Counted from the stretch's first letter, positions 47,230 to 60,000 are shown. The stretch is DNA of 60,000 bases from Cryptomeria japonica (GCF_030272615.1 NC_081408.1:613408477-613468476); one strand, 5' to 3'. The notes: generated by a model from the letters alone, not told the origin. Made by a program: numbers and translations.

Positions 47230-47525
47230 TTTCTGTAATTTCTCAATTGTGACCACAGACGTGGTTTTAATGAACCTCAACATGGTTTCTAATCCTAGAT
47301 GCAATTTCTGGCGATAATGACAATTTTTACCTTGGAATTCATAGATACGTGGAAATCCAATAGAGATGCAGTTTCTGAGAACACAAAAGTGATTTTACAA
47401 TTTTCTCTAGTAAATGTGACAATGTGTTTCTCTGATACCCATACGTGATTATTCACTACACAGACGTGGTTTCCCAACACATATGATGTTTAAACTGACA
47501 CAGACGCGGTTCTGAAAATGTTTTG
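47230..47525. repeat. ACAGACGYGGTTT word array in the gypsy leader
   Basis: Variants of ACAGACGTGGTTT, ATACGTGGAAATC, AGATGCAGTTTCTGAG, ATACGTGATTATT and ACAGACGCGGTTCTG recur about every 30-40 nt. One forms ACCAC, AGAC, GTGGT. The same vocabulary appears again at 49140-49560. It lies in the leader between PBS and gag. Confidence 0.55.
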
Positions 47526-48197
47526 CAAATTTGTCCAATTGTAAAGTTGTTGAATGTGACCAAATCTCAATGTTTTGACTTTTAGTGGAAAGAAAACTTA
47601 GCAAAATAGTGAAGAACCAATGTCTTCAAGTGTTTTTGTCCAAAAATGATAAAGTATTTCAATTTCAAGTGTGATTGTGAAATGTCTTTAGCTATTTTGC
47701 ATACACTTGGAAAACAAGAAAGACACAATGTTTGCTTAAAAATATTTGATTGATTCTTTGATAATGAAGACACGCACAAATCCTAAGGCTGGCCAGAACA
47801 ATAATTGTTGGATCTCACTTGTTTTCCCAACTATGCTTATTTAGAGCGGATACTTAGATGCTTGACCCCACTGGCTCCCCTCCATGACACTCACTTCCCT
47901 AGGGTAGCCAAGCACCAGTCCCCATGGCGAACTTTGTATCTCTACTAAGAACCATAAGAATATGAGACGACATCAAAGGTCTGACCTCCTGTATCAACAA
48001 CTAGAAGGTTTTGGCTTCTAACACAAAGGTCTCTAGTAAGGGCATCTGTTTGGGTGGCTATAATCAACAGCATGTTACTCTCCATTAAATGGAAGGCCTG
48101 TGAGAATTTGCCAAGATCTAAAGGCAATGGAAAGCACAAATAAGAGAGAAAAAAATGTGACAAGAATAAACTGTATTCCTATCAATGATGCAAAATG

Positions 48198-48438
48198 TGA
48201 TCAATTGGATCATCAAGATTATTATCGTTACATACAATGTAGATGAGCCTACTTATAAAAGCAAGGCTAAAAGACATGAGAGCACACAATGATGACATGT
48301 GGCTCAATGAGATGCAAGGGTAGGTAGGAGAAATAGTAAAATATTCCACATGAGGTGGATCACCCACCGAAGGTGGAATTATCACTCCACAATAAGTGGA
48401 TATGATAGAGTAGTAACAAGATCACACCATAAAAGGTG
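48198..48438. repeat. mini-hairpins with mostly 5-nt loops in the gypsy leader
   Basis: Five hairpins: TGATC, loop AATTG, GATCA (48198-48212); TCCAC, ATGAG, GTGGA (48345-48359); CCACC, GAA, GGTGG (48364-48376); TCCAC, AATAA, GTGGA (48386-48400); CACC, ATAAAA, GGTG (48425-48438). The last four are spaced about 20-40 nt apart and share a GTGGA/CCACC theme. Confidence 0.6.
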
Positions 48439-49139
48439 AAAATTCTCCTACATACACACTCCCAATGTAGCACATGTCCCTAAGTGTCTCATATGAAAAC
48501 TACAATGTTGTGCATGTACCTAAGTAAACTTAAGTAAAGTGTAATTATATCCAACATGAATAAATAATTACACCAACAAGGCCTCCTAGTCTATAGAGGT
48601 TACGCTCTATAGGGTTTATAGGGAGTCATAATGTCGTTATAGCAACATGTAACACCGTTGCTTGCAAATTTCATCATAAACACTTTTATTTATAGTGGCT
48701 TGGAAGAGCTTGGATTTATCCCATTACCACTTGGGTCATTCCCTTTCACTTGGCCATATGGGCTACTCGCGAGGTAGGCCCTCTAAAAGGTAAAACAAAA
48801 AGAGCCTATTGCTCAAGACACAAAAGACACTTGTTAATTTTAGAGCACCAATTGAAGTGTTTGCTAAACTAAAAAAGACAAAGGAAGCAATTTTAAAATC
48901 AAAATATTTGCCAAAGGTCCTGCAGCAAACTTGTTAGTAGTTTTGAAATAATACCCCTCCTGTAAGTACACAAGTTAGGTAAAAAAAATTTAGAAATCCC
49001 AAATGACTTTCTGAAATAGGGGCCTTCGACAAACATTTTTATCATTTTCAAACAACTGCTCCACTTTCTTAGTGTGATCAAAAGGGTTATGCCAAAATCC
49101 AAAATTTGAAAACCCCAAATGAAAATTTGAAAAATAGAA

Positions 49140-49560
49140 ACGCAGTTATAGTAGTCATTGACGCGGAAATATGACACAAATGCAGAAATAAAGCACATAT
49201 ACGTGATCTAAGAAAACTCAAACCTGCAAAACAACAGAAAACACAAACACAACATAATGATGCACATACGCGATTTTTGAGCAGAAACGTGAAAACACCA
49301 ACCACAGACGCGATTACAGAGAAACCTAACCTACAAAACAACATAATGACCTACAAAAACACAAACACGAAAACAGAGGACCCAAACATGGAAATAAATC
49401 AAAAACCCAATTAGATCTGACACAGACGCGGCTTCAGAATGAGGGATCTGCAAAACACACAACAAATCATAAACACGACAAAAAGTTGTCGTAAACACGG
49501 AAATAAATCATAGATTTGGAAAAACGTAGAATCGTCGCAATGTCAAACCTGCAACTTTCA
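49140..49560. repeat. ACGCG word array directly after the PBS
   Basis: Words such as TTGACGCGGAAAT, ATACGTGATC, ATACGCGATTTTT, GAAACGTGAAAAC, ACAGACGCGATTAC, ACAGACGCGGCTTCAG and AAACACGGAAATAA recur every 20-40 nt. On the minus strand this begins less than 100 nt after the PBS. Dyad symmetry is weak, unlike most other arrays here. Confidence 0.55.
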
Positions 49561-49605
49561 AAAACACAAATCTGCAAACAAGATATCAAAATAAAAGGGA
49601 CAAGA

Positions 49606-49623
49606 GTCCCACTGGGTGTGCCA
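49606..49623 (-). other. primer-binding site of the gypsy element
   Basis: The minus strand reads TGGCACACCCAGTGGGAC, three bases after the LTR end (ATACA at 49627). Its form resembles PBSs of plant Ty3/gypsy elements. I have not assigned the tRNA with certainty. Confidence 0.75.
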
Positions 49624-50002
49624 AAATGTATACGATGAAAATGGAAGATGAAAACAATAATACTGAAAGACTAACAAAGATCTAACCACAAAATCCTAGC
49701 CTAACAATGAAAAACTTCCACCATACACAAATGAAGATACCTAAGACCATGCAAATCGACAAAAACAAAGCAAGATATACCATTGACATGTCTAATAGGG
49801 TTTCAATTTGCATTTCTTCCTATCTCCATTGATCTTATTTGATATATTTTCTCTTAGATTTTATGTGTGTACAAGAGCTCAAAAAAAAACGGATTGTGGT
49901 TAATAGCTTGATCGCAAGAAGGCGTGATATCATAATATCGATTATGTCCTTAGGTGATTGATTAGATGCATTGATTAGTGTTGAAAAGGAAGAGGGAATC
50001 CT

Positions 50003-50010
50003 CTTATATA
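50003..50010 (-). promoter_or_regulatory. TATA box of the gypsy LTR
   Basis: TATATAAG on the minus strand, in TTCTCTATATAAGAGG, about 425 bp downstream of the LTR start and 376 bp before its end. This is a usual place for an LTR promoter. Confidence 0.6.
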
Positions 50011-50174
50011 GAGAACATTGTAAGAAATGGAGGGATAAGATTAAAAGGTGTAAAGAATAAATGGTCGAATAGGATTAAAGTGTAGGTAGAGGAAATAATT
50101 AAATGATAAAGGGGGTAGGTAAGAGAAGAATTAAGAGATAAATGACACATGTCATGGGTAGAAAAGGCTAATGA

Positions 50175-50405
50175 ATTAATTAAATAAATAAAGATTTATT
50201 TAATTAATAGAGGAAGTGGGCTCAATTAAATAAATAAAATATTTATTTAATTTAGGGGAAAGATTATTAAAATAAATAAGTATTTATTTAAATGAGGAAA
50301 GACTTAGAAGATGATTAATGAATTAATTAAATAAATAATAATTTATCTAATTAATAAAAGACTTAGGATAAAATAATTAAATAAATAAAAATATTTATTT
50401 AATTA
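50175..50405. repeat. five A/T-only hairpins in LTR U3
   Basis: Hairpins: 50175-50208 (15-bp perfect stem, loop AAAG), 50224-50252 (12 bp, AAAAT), 50270-50289 (8 bp, AAGT), 50322-50355 (14 of 15 pairs, AATA), 50374-50405 (13 bp, AAAAAT). All use ATTTATTT-type arms of different length. Spacers are G-rich with recurring GACTTAG. Confidence 0.85.
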
Positions 50406-50431
50406 GATAGGACAATTTTAGGTGTCCACTA

Positions 50432-53264
<2,833 letters not shown>

Positions 53265-53519
53265 GAGGTTGAGGTTCACGGTGATGTCTTTGTGGGAGGA
53301 AGAAGAGATAGAATTTGCTTTATTTTTTATCGATCCTAATTTTGGAAAAATAAATATGTTGGAGATTGGGAGAAAAAGGTAGGGTTAAAAAAAGTAGTAA
53401 TGTGATAGATTATAGGATTGTAGTTAGTGTTATGCCCTACATATCTAGTCCCATCATTTTCCCATGAAAATATGGGCCCCCCTTTTTGTCCTTTTCTGTT
53501 AGTTTTCCCTTTTCTTTTT

Positions 53520-54985
53520 GGCTTGTGTTTTGTTCACTTTGGGAGTTCGGGTTTTTGAGTTCTCAGGGTGGGACTTTTCTTGTTTCCTCTTCTTTGTTTG
53601 GGAGTTCAGGTCCCCAGATCCCCAAGTTTGTTTTTGTTCTCGTTTGTGTGTCTTGACTCGAAAGTTTGGTTCTTCGAGGGTCTGAGTCATTTTTCTATTT
53701 TCTTGTTCAGAAGTTTGGGTTCTCGAACTCCCGAGTTCTCTTGTTTTTTGGGTTCGAAGCATCACTTCGGAACTCTGGGTTCCCAGGTTCCTAAAGTGTT
53801 TGTTTGCCTTTTGGTTTTCACCACGGAAGTTTGGGTTCCTGAAATCCCAGGTTTTTCTTCTGGTATGTTCTTTGGAAACCCGGGATCCCCAGGTTCTGAG
53901 CTCGTCGCCTATTATGCCACTTCGGAAACTTGGGTTCCTGAGTTCCCGAAGTGCATTTATTGCAGTGTTGGATTAGGGTATACATAGGACTTGAGGTCAT
54001 TTTTGAGATCATTTGTGCACTCACTCTTGTGAATCCAGAGCTCTGACCTCGCGATCTCGAACTCTCACGCTCTCAATCCAGCACCTTCTTCGTTATTCAT
54101 GCCAAGTAGGTGGATTTCTCACCTCCTCCGTATGGATTTTTGTGTGTCCTAGGTAGATTTTTGTTTGGTTTAGTTTAGATTTCTTATTTTGGGTTATCTT
54201 GCTTGTTTTTCTTATTTTTTCCATTTTGCCCTAACCTCAAAAACTCAGGTTCCCGAGATTCTGGGTTAGGGGTTTTCTTGCTATCTTATCATTTTGGAAA
54301 CTTGGGTTCCTGAGTCCTCGAAATGGTAGTCTCTTTCTTTCCTTGTTTGTTTGCTTTTCCCCAACTTCGAAAACCCGGGTTCCCAAGTTACCGAATTTGG
54401 GGTCGTTGGTTTGTTTTCCACCAGTTCAAAAACCTGAGTTCCTGAGTTTATGAAATGATGGTTTTGTTTATTTTAGGTCTTTGTTTGAACCAACTTAGAA
54501 ACCCGAGTTCCAAAGTTCCCAAATTGGTCTCTCTTTTGCCTGTCTGTTCGATTCGAAACCTCATAGTCCCTGGGTCCCGAACCTTCTTTTTTGCTTCATC
54601 TGTGTAGTTTGTCGAGACTTCGGTTCTCTGAAGTTTCGTATTACATGTTAGAGTCCAACCCTGGAACTTCGGGACCCCGAACTCCTGGGTTTGTTTTCCT
54701 AGTCGGTAGTTTGACCACTTTGGAAACCTAGGTTCCCGAGTTCCCAAAGTGGTCTCTTTTTGTTTTGTTTTCTCAACTTGAGACCTCGGGTTTCCAAACT
54801 CCTGGGTTTTCTTTGTAGTTTATTTTGTTTTCTCAACTTGGGACCTTGAGTTTCCGAACTCCCGAGTTTTCTTTGTAGTTTTTTTTGTTTTCTCAACTCG
54901 GGACCTCGAGTTTCAGAACTCTTGGGTTTTCTTTGTAGTTTGTTTTGTTTTCTCACCTCGGGATCCCGGAGTCCCGAAGTGAGCT
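53520..54985 (+). repeat. long hairpin-word array around GGGTTCCxGAGTTCC
   Basis: At least a dozen words, most with an inner GAAACCTGGGTTCCTGAGTT-like part and outer arms that pair. Good cases: 53763-53798 (15 pairs), 53928-53963 (CACTTCGG/CCGAAGTG), 54290-54325 (CATTTTGG with TCGAAATG), 54359-54402 (CCCCAA/TTGGGG and TTCG/CGAA), 54713-54754 (GACCACTTTGG/CCAAAGTGGTC, 11 bp perfect), 54952-54983 (CTCAC/GTGAG and TCGGG/CCCGA). Outer arms differ between words yet remain paired. It ends about 75 bp before the ORF at 55058. Confidence 0.85.
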
Positions 54986-55057
54986 GCTTTTGTAGTGTTG
55001 TTTCTTTGAGTAACTTTTGATGTTTGTTTGGTTTTTTTTGCAGGGTTAGTAGTGTTA

Positions 55058-55553
55058 ATGGAATTTTCCCAAAAAGCGAGATATGGTCGCCTAAAGGAAA
55101 GTGTAGTGCTAGATCAATGGGACCAGTATGCGGCGTATCATTTTGCACCTACAACTGAGTTTAATATAGGGTGGGAATAGGCAAAGCAAATTTTGAAGAA
55201 GTCTGAGTTCTGGATTTTGTATGTTGTTGATCCTCCTGAAGACACAGTTGCATGTTTTATCAATAACTATAAGAGCTATAAAAGGAGTAGAGGATGAACA
55301 TATAGTTGTTGCACATGCAATTTTGACTGATTTTTGAAGATATTTTTTATTACCACAAAAGCTGAGAGTTCAGCTGTTAGACCACACCGACTTCAATTTT
55401 TGGGCAAAATTTTGCATGGTTGTGAGGGCCAATTTTGGGAACGTATGTTTCGTAGTAATAGCTAATTGGTAGTTTCATTGGAGTTTAAGGAAGAGACTTG
55501 CATGTCAACTACAACTCCTTGTTTTTGTAGCTCTTAGTTCAGATAGCTTTTAA
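55058..55553 (+). pseudogene. unknown ORF downstream of the hairpin array
   Basis: From ATG 55058 the frame gives 40 codons (MEFSQKARYGRLKES, then AAYHFAPTTEFNIGWE), a TAG, 38 further codons (WILYVVDPPEDTVACF), then a frameshift near 55293 into EHIVVAHAILTDF, RVQLLDHTDFNFWAKF and VVRANFGNVCFVV, ending near 55551. Runs of plausible globular sequence on both sides of each break suggest a real but decayed protein. TTTTTTTTGCAGGGTTAG just upstream (about 55032-55049) is a good 3' splice-site match, so the array may lie in an intron or leader. I do not recognise the family. Confidence 0.5.
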
Positions 55554-56219
55554 TTCCTAGAATTTAAGACTTGAAACTCTATAAATTAGAGATTTTGATT
55601 CATTGTATTGGTCCTCGAATTGACGATTTGAGGTCTAATTTAGAGATTGTTTTAGAGATTTTGATGCATATTTTTATAGGTTTAGAATATTTTGTGATAC
55701 TTTTTGAAGTTTAATACAAAAAGCAGCTTGTGGATTGCTTGATTTACTTGTGTGTTCTATATGGTTATGTTCTTCATTATTTGGTAACTTCTATTATTTG
55801 GATCAGTGACTAGTTCTTTTGGATACTTTGATATTTTAGGAATCATATTGCACATGTAAATGGTATATGAGGATTAGATTGATAGGGTGATTATTGGTTT
55901 GATGATATTCATTTCTGTTGGTATGCGAAGTTGTTTGACTTTATATATTTTTTGGAGTCTGTCATTTGAATGCAGGTTTAGTGATATTGATAATACTAGG
56001 TTATGAAATTCTAACCATGTGGATCATTCAGTTGTTATTGTGTTGATTTCATTGTTATTTTCTTGTTCCCCTGATCTATCTTTTATTGTTTGATTTTGAG
56101 AGAATCCAAATCAGGAAATACAAAAAAAAATGTAGGTAATTTGAAATTGTTTTAACTAGCAGGCCCCTTGATAGGTACAATCACACCAACCCATTGAATT
56201 GCCCTTCACCATCGAGACC
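55554..56219. other. non-coding stretch
   Basis: AT-rich, with no ORF of note and no clear repeat. Confidence 0.5.
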
Positions 56220-57245
56220 TTGATGAATACTAAGAGGGGGGGGTGAATTAGTATACCAAAAAATAATAAACTCAAACACTTTAGCGGTCTAGCAGTAAAC
56301 CGGTAAAATAGTTTTACAAACAAACCGATTAACACATGCAAACCAGACAGCAAATAAGGCATTCACCCACAGAAGCACAATCACCATAACACAAGAGATT
56401 TTGACATGGAAACCCAAATGGGAAAAACCACAGTGAGATGAAACTCACAAGTAACTATTTGTAGATGTGAGTAATCAGACTACCCGGTTAAAGGTTTCAG
56501 ACTTGTCAAAGATGTGAGTAATCAACAAGTGAGTGATCTAAATATTAGCATGGTATGCTTGGTTAGATCCCTGATAGCTCATTATTAATGCATTTCAGCA
56601 TTACTTCAGTCTTCAATATCTCCACACTCTGTTTCTTCACATAGACCTATTCTTCTTCTGTAATCGCACATGCAAAAACCTCAACAATCACCTTGAACCC
56701 TAACAACTACTAAAACCCTAGACATGATGTCCTTAAAAGGAATCTGATTTCATGTCGGTCCAATAGGATTACATTGCAAGTTCCTAGGTTCAATGTATCT
56801 AGACACATTTGGTAACATGACACAAAATCACTGTCAAAGTGTCGATGGATGGTAACTCATCACAAAAATATACTGGTTGGTAACTCATCACAGAGTATTA
56901 CCTGTTTATACAACTTTACCGATTACCGATTGGTAACTTAGAGTAATATCGGTTTAATTATTAAACAGATTACCAGTTGACAAAAATGAAGACTGGGAAA
57001 ATGATAACTGTCGCTTTTAGTTCCTTTGCTCTATTCAGCTTGAGATCCTTGAACCGCTTGAGGTCTTCAAGTCACTTGAGATCGGTAAACACTTTCTGCA
57101 AAACACCGATAGTCTAAAGACTACAACATAATACCGGTTTGGAACAAATATCGGTTGAGCATAATTCATACATTCAAAAAGTGATCTCATAGCAAGTGTG
57201 TGTCCATCAATGAAAATCACAACATAATCATCAAAAATGCCAACA
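56220..57245 (-). mobile_element. copia-like 3' LTR (about 1 kb)
   Basis: On the minus strand it begins TGTTGGCATTTTTGATG at 57245, directly after the polypurine tract. It shares the G-run (GAGGGGGGGG on the plus strand near 56232) and GGAAAAACCACAGTG (near 56424) with the LTR at 26090-26959. The left end is less certain: TGATGAATACT near 56220 would give a ...CA end, but a CCAACA terminus is not present. Confidence 0.7.
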
Positions 57246-57259
57246 ATCTCCCCCTTTGG
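57246..57259 (-). other. polypurine tract
   Basis: The minus strand reads CCAAAGGGGGAGAT immediately before the LTR start TGTTGGC, the standard PPT-LTR junction. A second CAAAGGGGGAGA preceded by TTGTTGG lies about 200 bp upstream at 57454-57465, so this end may carry a partial duplication. Confidence 0.8.
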
Positions 57260-57518
57260 CATTGATGGCAACACTTGGGAAAAAATTTGACATCTAAGTG
57301 TTTTACAAAAAAAAAATACCATAATCTAAATTACTCACCCTAAGCATATACACTATCCCTTTGCAGAAAATACAATGTATACTACTTCCTTACAGAGATA
57401 AACATGAGAGTGTACATAGCATGCATCAAAATTTTAAATACCAGAATACTTCTCCCCCTTTGCCAACAATGACAAAATACAGCTGAATAACCCCTGTTTC
57501 TATTAGCTAAATAAGTGT

Positions 57519-60000
57519 TTATGACAATAAAGAGTGAAACTTGTCAAAAATAGATTTAAAGTCTTGTATAAATGTCTTCATGGATACAGACCATGACTCA
57601 AGCAATGAGGTAGCAACCTCACTCTCCGTTTGCATCTGGGATACTTGTTCCTCCATGGCATCCAAGGTACTCATCTCTTGAGTAACCATCAAGGCATCCA
57701 GATTGAGATAGCATTTATGAAGTATTTGCAGTCTTGGTAGTAGAACCAATTGTAGTTCCTACAAATCCCTGGTCCAATTGATGATCTCCAAATCAATTCT
57801 TGCAGCCTGAAGTTGAAACTGGTGAACGGTTTGCCCATAAGCGGTAAAGGAATCATATGGCATCTTGAAGGTGCTTATGAATGTCTGCAAATCAATTTGC
57901 AGTTTGTCTTTCTGAGCAAGCACATTATCATAAAATAGATGGGGTTGATATATCTTGTTGAGCAGTAGATTCCCCTCATTTATAACATCTTTAATCTCCT
58001 TCTGTGCCTTCTATAGATCGGACCGAAGCTCATTTAACTTTTTCACCAAGGCAGTGTTCAAAGCCTTTTGATGCTTCTTTTTGGCATTAGCTTCAGCAAC
58101 CTCTTCTAGGCTTTGTACTTGGTCCTCCACAACTATGCATAAGAGTTTCAGTTGGGCCAGAGAGGAATCGGTACTAGGGAGGTTGGTACCAGGTATCAAA
58201 CTGGTAAGAGTGTCCACCGCAGCTTGGATCACGTCTTGCTCCTTCTTCCTCCTTATCACCTCCAGATGTTCTTGAGCAAGTTTAATGCTTTGCAGCAGCT
58301 TTGATTCGTTTGCAAATTGGAGGTCAATGGGACTGGTAATATCAACTAATTTGGCTTGACTATCGGTTGCCTTTGGGGTCTCCACTTGAGTGCTCTGTGT
58401 CACTCCCTCCTTCTCTTTAGCCCTTAGCTTGTCCTCTTCTGGCTTCTTTTTCTCCTCTTCCTCTATCTTCCTTTTCTCTTCTTCCTTCTTCTCCTCTTCT
58501 TTCCGCTTCTCTTCGTCTTCATCCTTCTTCTTCTTCTTCTCTTCCTGCTTCCTCTTCTCCTCTTCATTTCTCTTCTCCTCTTCCTTTTTCTTCTCCTCTT
58601 CCTGTTTCTTTTCTTCTTCCTTTCATTTCTCTTCTTCTTTCTTTTCTACTTCCTTCCTCTTCTTCTCTTCCTCTTGTCTATTATTCTACTCTTCTTTTCT
58701 CTTGTCTTCTTCCTGTTTCCTCTTTTCTTCTTCTTTTCTCTTTTCCTCTTCTTGTTTCCTCTTTTCTTCTTCTTTTGCATGTTTCTTCTTTTCTTCTTCA
58801 TGTTGCTTCTTCTCTTCCTCTGCCTATTTTTCATGTCATGCCACTTATGTTGATGTACCCGAAGTAACATCTTCACTGTTCAAGGCATCAACATGGGTTC
58901 CATTTGATCAGTGACCAGTACTCCTTCACTGTCATACACCTCATTCGGTTTATTGATTTATGGTTCTTGCTCAGCTTTCCTGTTGGCTTATGCCACTTGG
59001 TGCAACCTTAGAGTGGATTGAGCAAGGGAGTGGGTATCTTTTACCACTTCCAGGACTTTTCCTTCTAGCAATAGGAGTCTCCTTCTTCTCATGAAGAAGA
59101 GGCCCTTATATCTTTCCACCACTTCATAAAGTTTTGATTTAGGCACATCAAGAAAGTATTGTGCAAATACTTCCTCTCTTATTTCCTGTTCCTTCTCTAT
59201 GGCAATGCGCCATTTGTTATCTAAAGAATTATATAAAGAATCAGTTGTCTCAGATTTAATTTATGATGGCCACCGGTCATTAATACATAAATATTTAATG
59301 ACTTCCTATTCAACTTCTTCCTTTTCACCATCATTAAAATCATCAAAGCACTCTTTCAAATCACCAAGCACTTTTCTTCTAATATTCTTAATAGTTCTTT
59401 GACAATGTGTCAAAGGTTTGTAGGATGAAATATCAATATTTACCGGTGCAGATGTTGTCAGTTCATTGCTGGTTGTCTTTGTCTTTTTCCTCGTTTGCCT
59501 AGTCTTCTTAGGCTGTTCTTTAGACACAGTGTCCTCTGAGTCTGGTGTGTTGCCTTTTGTCTTTCACGTTCTCTCAAATACCTTGGCGAATGCAGCTTCT
59601 AGTTTCTTCTTTGCTGGTGACCGCTTTGTCACTTTGGGACTTGCTACAGTAACTGGTGCCAATATTGAAGGCACTGCCTTTCCCTTCTTTACTGAAGGTT
59701 CTTCAACCGGTGTAACCCTTTCCAAATAGGTGTCGGTTCTCTTTTCCTTTGGGTCAAGGGGTGAGGCGGGTAGGGTAGAGGCATACCCATCTAGCATGTC
59801 GTACATTACCTCATAACCCATAAGCTCCACATCTTCCTTTCTAGGCTCAACCGCCTCCATTATGCACTCATTAACTTTGATGGTGAAACAGATGTCATCT
59901 TCATATTTCTTGACAATATCACCCGATATTCTCACTCTTTGGCTCATTTTGCGTCTGAACTCATCAAATTATTTGTTCAGAACTTCTGGATAACTGGTTC
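57519..60000 (-). pseudogene. long charged coiled-coil ORF next to a copia-like 3' LTR
   Basis: The frame enters from beyond the right edge. Its parts on the minus strand: SYPEVLNK, then RRKMSQRVRISGDIVKKYEDDICF and ELMGYEVMYDML (59947-59564); a basic Thr/Lys-rich part (59527-59306); a stretch of about 130 residues almost only Glu, Lys, Arg and Gln (about 58830-58420); then a helical region (58403-58011, LAQLKLLCIVVEDQVQSLEE) and a last coiled-coil part ending TAA at 57519. Stops in the Glu/Lys part are TAG or TGA where Gln or Arg would fit the repeat. There is no gag, RT or integrase motif. It may be an accessory ORF or captured host sequence. Confidence 0.5.

Larger units (their letters stand above)
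42630..50431 (-). mobile_element. Ty3/gypsy element with most of pol deleted
   Basis: Minus-strand order: LTR (50431-49627), PBS, a 2.7-kb leader with word arrays, gag (46790-45096), zinc-like region (45060-44623), protease (44212 onward), a linker to about 43430, then directly the integrase C-terminus (about 43130-42630). RT, both RNase H domains and the integrase core are missing. The proteins are close relatives of the plus-strand element at 6099-15210. The 3' LTR was not identified. Confidence 0.85.
49627..50431 (-). mobile_element. gypsy 5' LTR (about 805 bp)
   Basis: It starts near GTGGACACCTAAAATTG (50429) and ends ATACA at 49627. U3 holds five A/T-only hairpins (50175-50405). TATATAAG at 50003-50010 on the minus strand is a good TATA box. 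The start resembles the TGTAGACACCTAAAAATG ends at 1735 and 2092, so the three LTRs are related. Confidence 0.75.

Noticed and set aside
53499-53987. ORFs on both strands across the first half of the hairpin array
   Set aside because: Low-complexity readings of repeated words, without protein-like variation.
54448-55148. Minus-strand ORFs rich in Lys, Arg and Glu
   Set aside because: They are translations of the palindromic array; several frames stay open there because the words lack stops.
58390-58914. 174-aa Ser/Phe-rich ORF on the plus strand
   Set aside because: It is the complement of the Glu/Lys-rich stretch of the minus-strand ORF; the minus frame continues into sensible protein on both sides.

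Overview
This 60 kb window looks like intergenic heterochromatin from a land plant with a very large genome, most likely a gymnosperm (inference). It is AT-rich. I found no intact host gene, rRNA or tRNA gene. Nearly all recognisable coding sequence is decayed LTR retrotransposon: two Ty3/gypsy elements with Tat-type organisation, a third gypsy gag fragment, two Ty1/copia elements in opposite orientations, two elements carrying a plant mobile domain (PMD) type ORF, and several LTR-linked ORFs of unknown function.

Layout. 1-4075: two related LTR-element 5' ends placed head to head around a 356-bp ORF-bearing spacer. 4170-5570: tandem repeats. 6099-15210: a plus-strand Tat-like gypsy (gag, protease, RT, two RNase H domains, integrase) whose gag is split by a 1356-bp solo LTR at 7244-8599. 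15211-17671: its repeat-rich 3' side. 17825-19800: minus-strand PMD ORF. 20080-24066: no genes seen. 24067-26959: minus-strand gypsy gag abutting a minus-strand copia gag with PBS and LTR. 26960-35060: plus-strand copia broken by two non-coding segments. 35061-36130: 3' tail of a second PMD-type element. 36131-41870: AT-rich, no genes. 42630-50431: minus-strand gypsy with LTR, PBS, leader, gag and protease but no RT or RNase H. 50432-53150: nothing recognised. 53150-55553: a GA microsatellite, a long hairpin-word array and an unknown ORF. 56220-60000: a copia-like 3' LTR and polypurine tract preceded by a long Glu/Lys-rich ORF on the minus strand.

The most striking feature is not a gene. At least seven places hold arrays of short dyad-symmetric words (stems about 4-15 bp, loops often near 5 nt). 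Each array has its own sequence, and in the clearest ones the two arms of a stem change together. The best is at 41875-42088, where ten consecutive units keep a stem of about 6 bp while its sequence differs. Where the host element can be read, the arrays lie in LTR U3, in the transcribed part of an LTR, or in the leader between LTR and gag or ORF. I read this as a recurrent structural strategy of these retroelements, with unknown function.

Decay is also patterned. The 6-kb pol reading frame at 9112-15210 stays almost entirely in one frame but has 20 in-frame stops: 12 TAG, 6 TGA and only 2 TAA. That is what C-to-T loss of CAG and CGA codons at methylated CHG and CG sites would produce.
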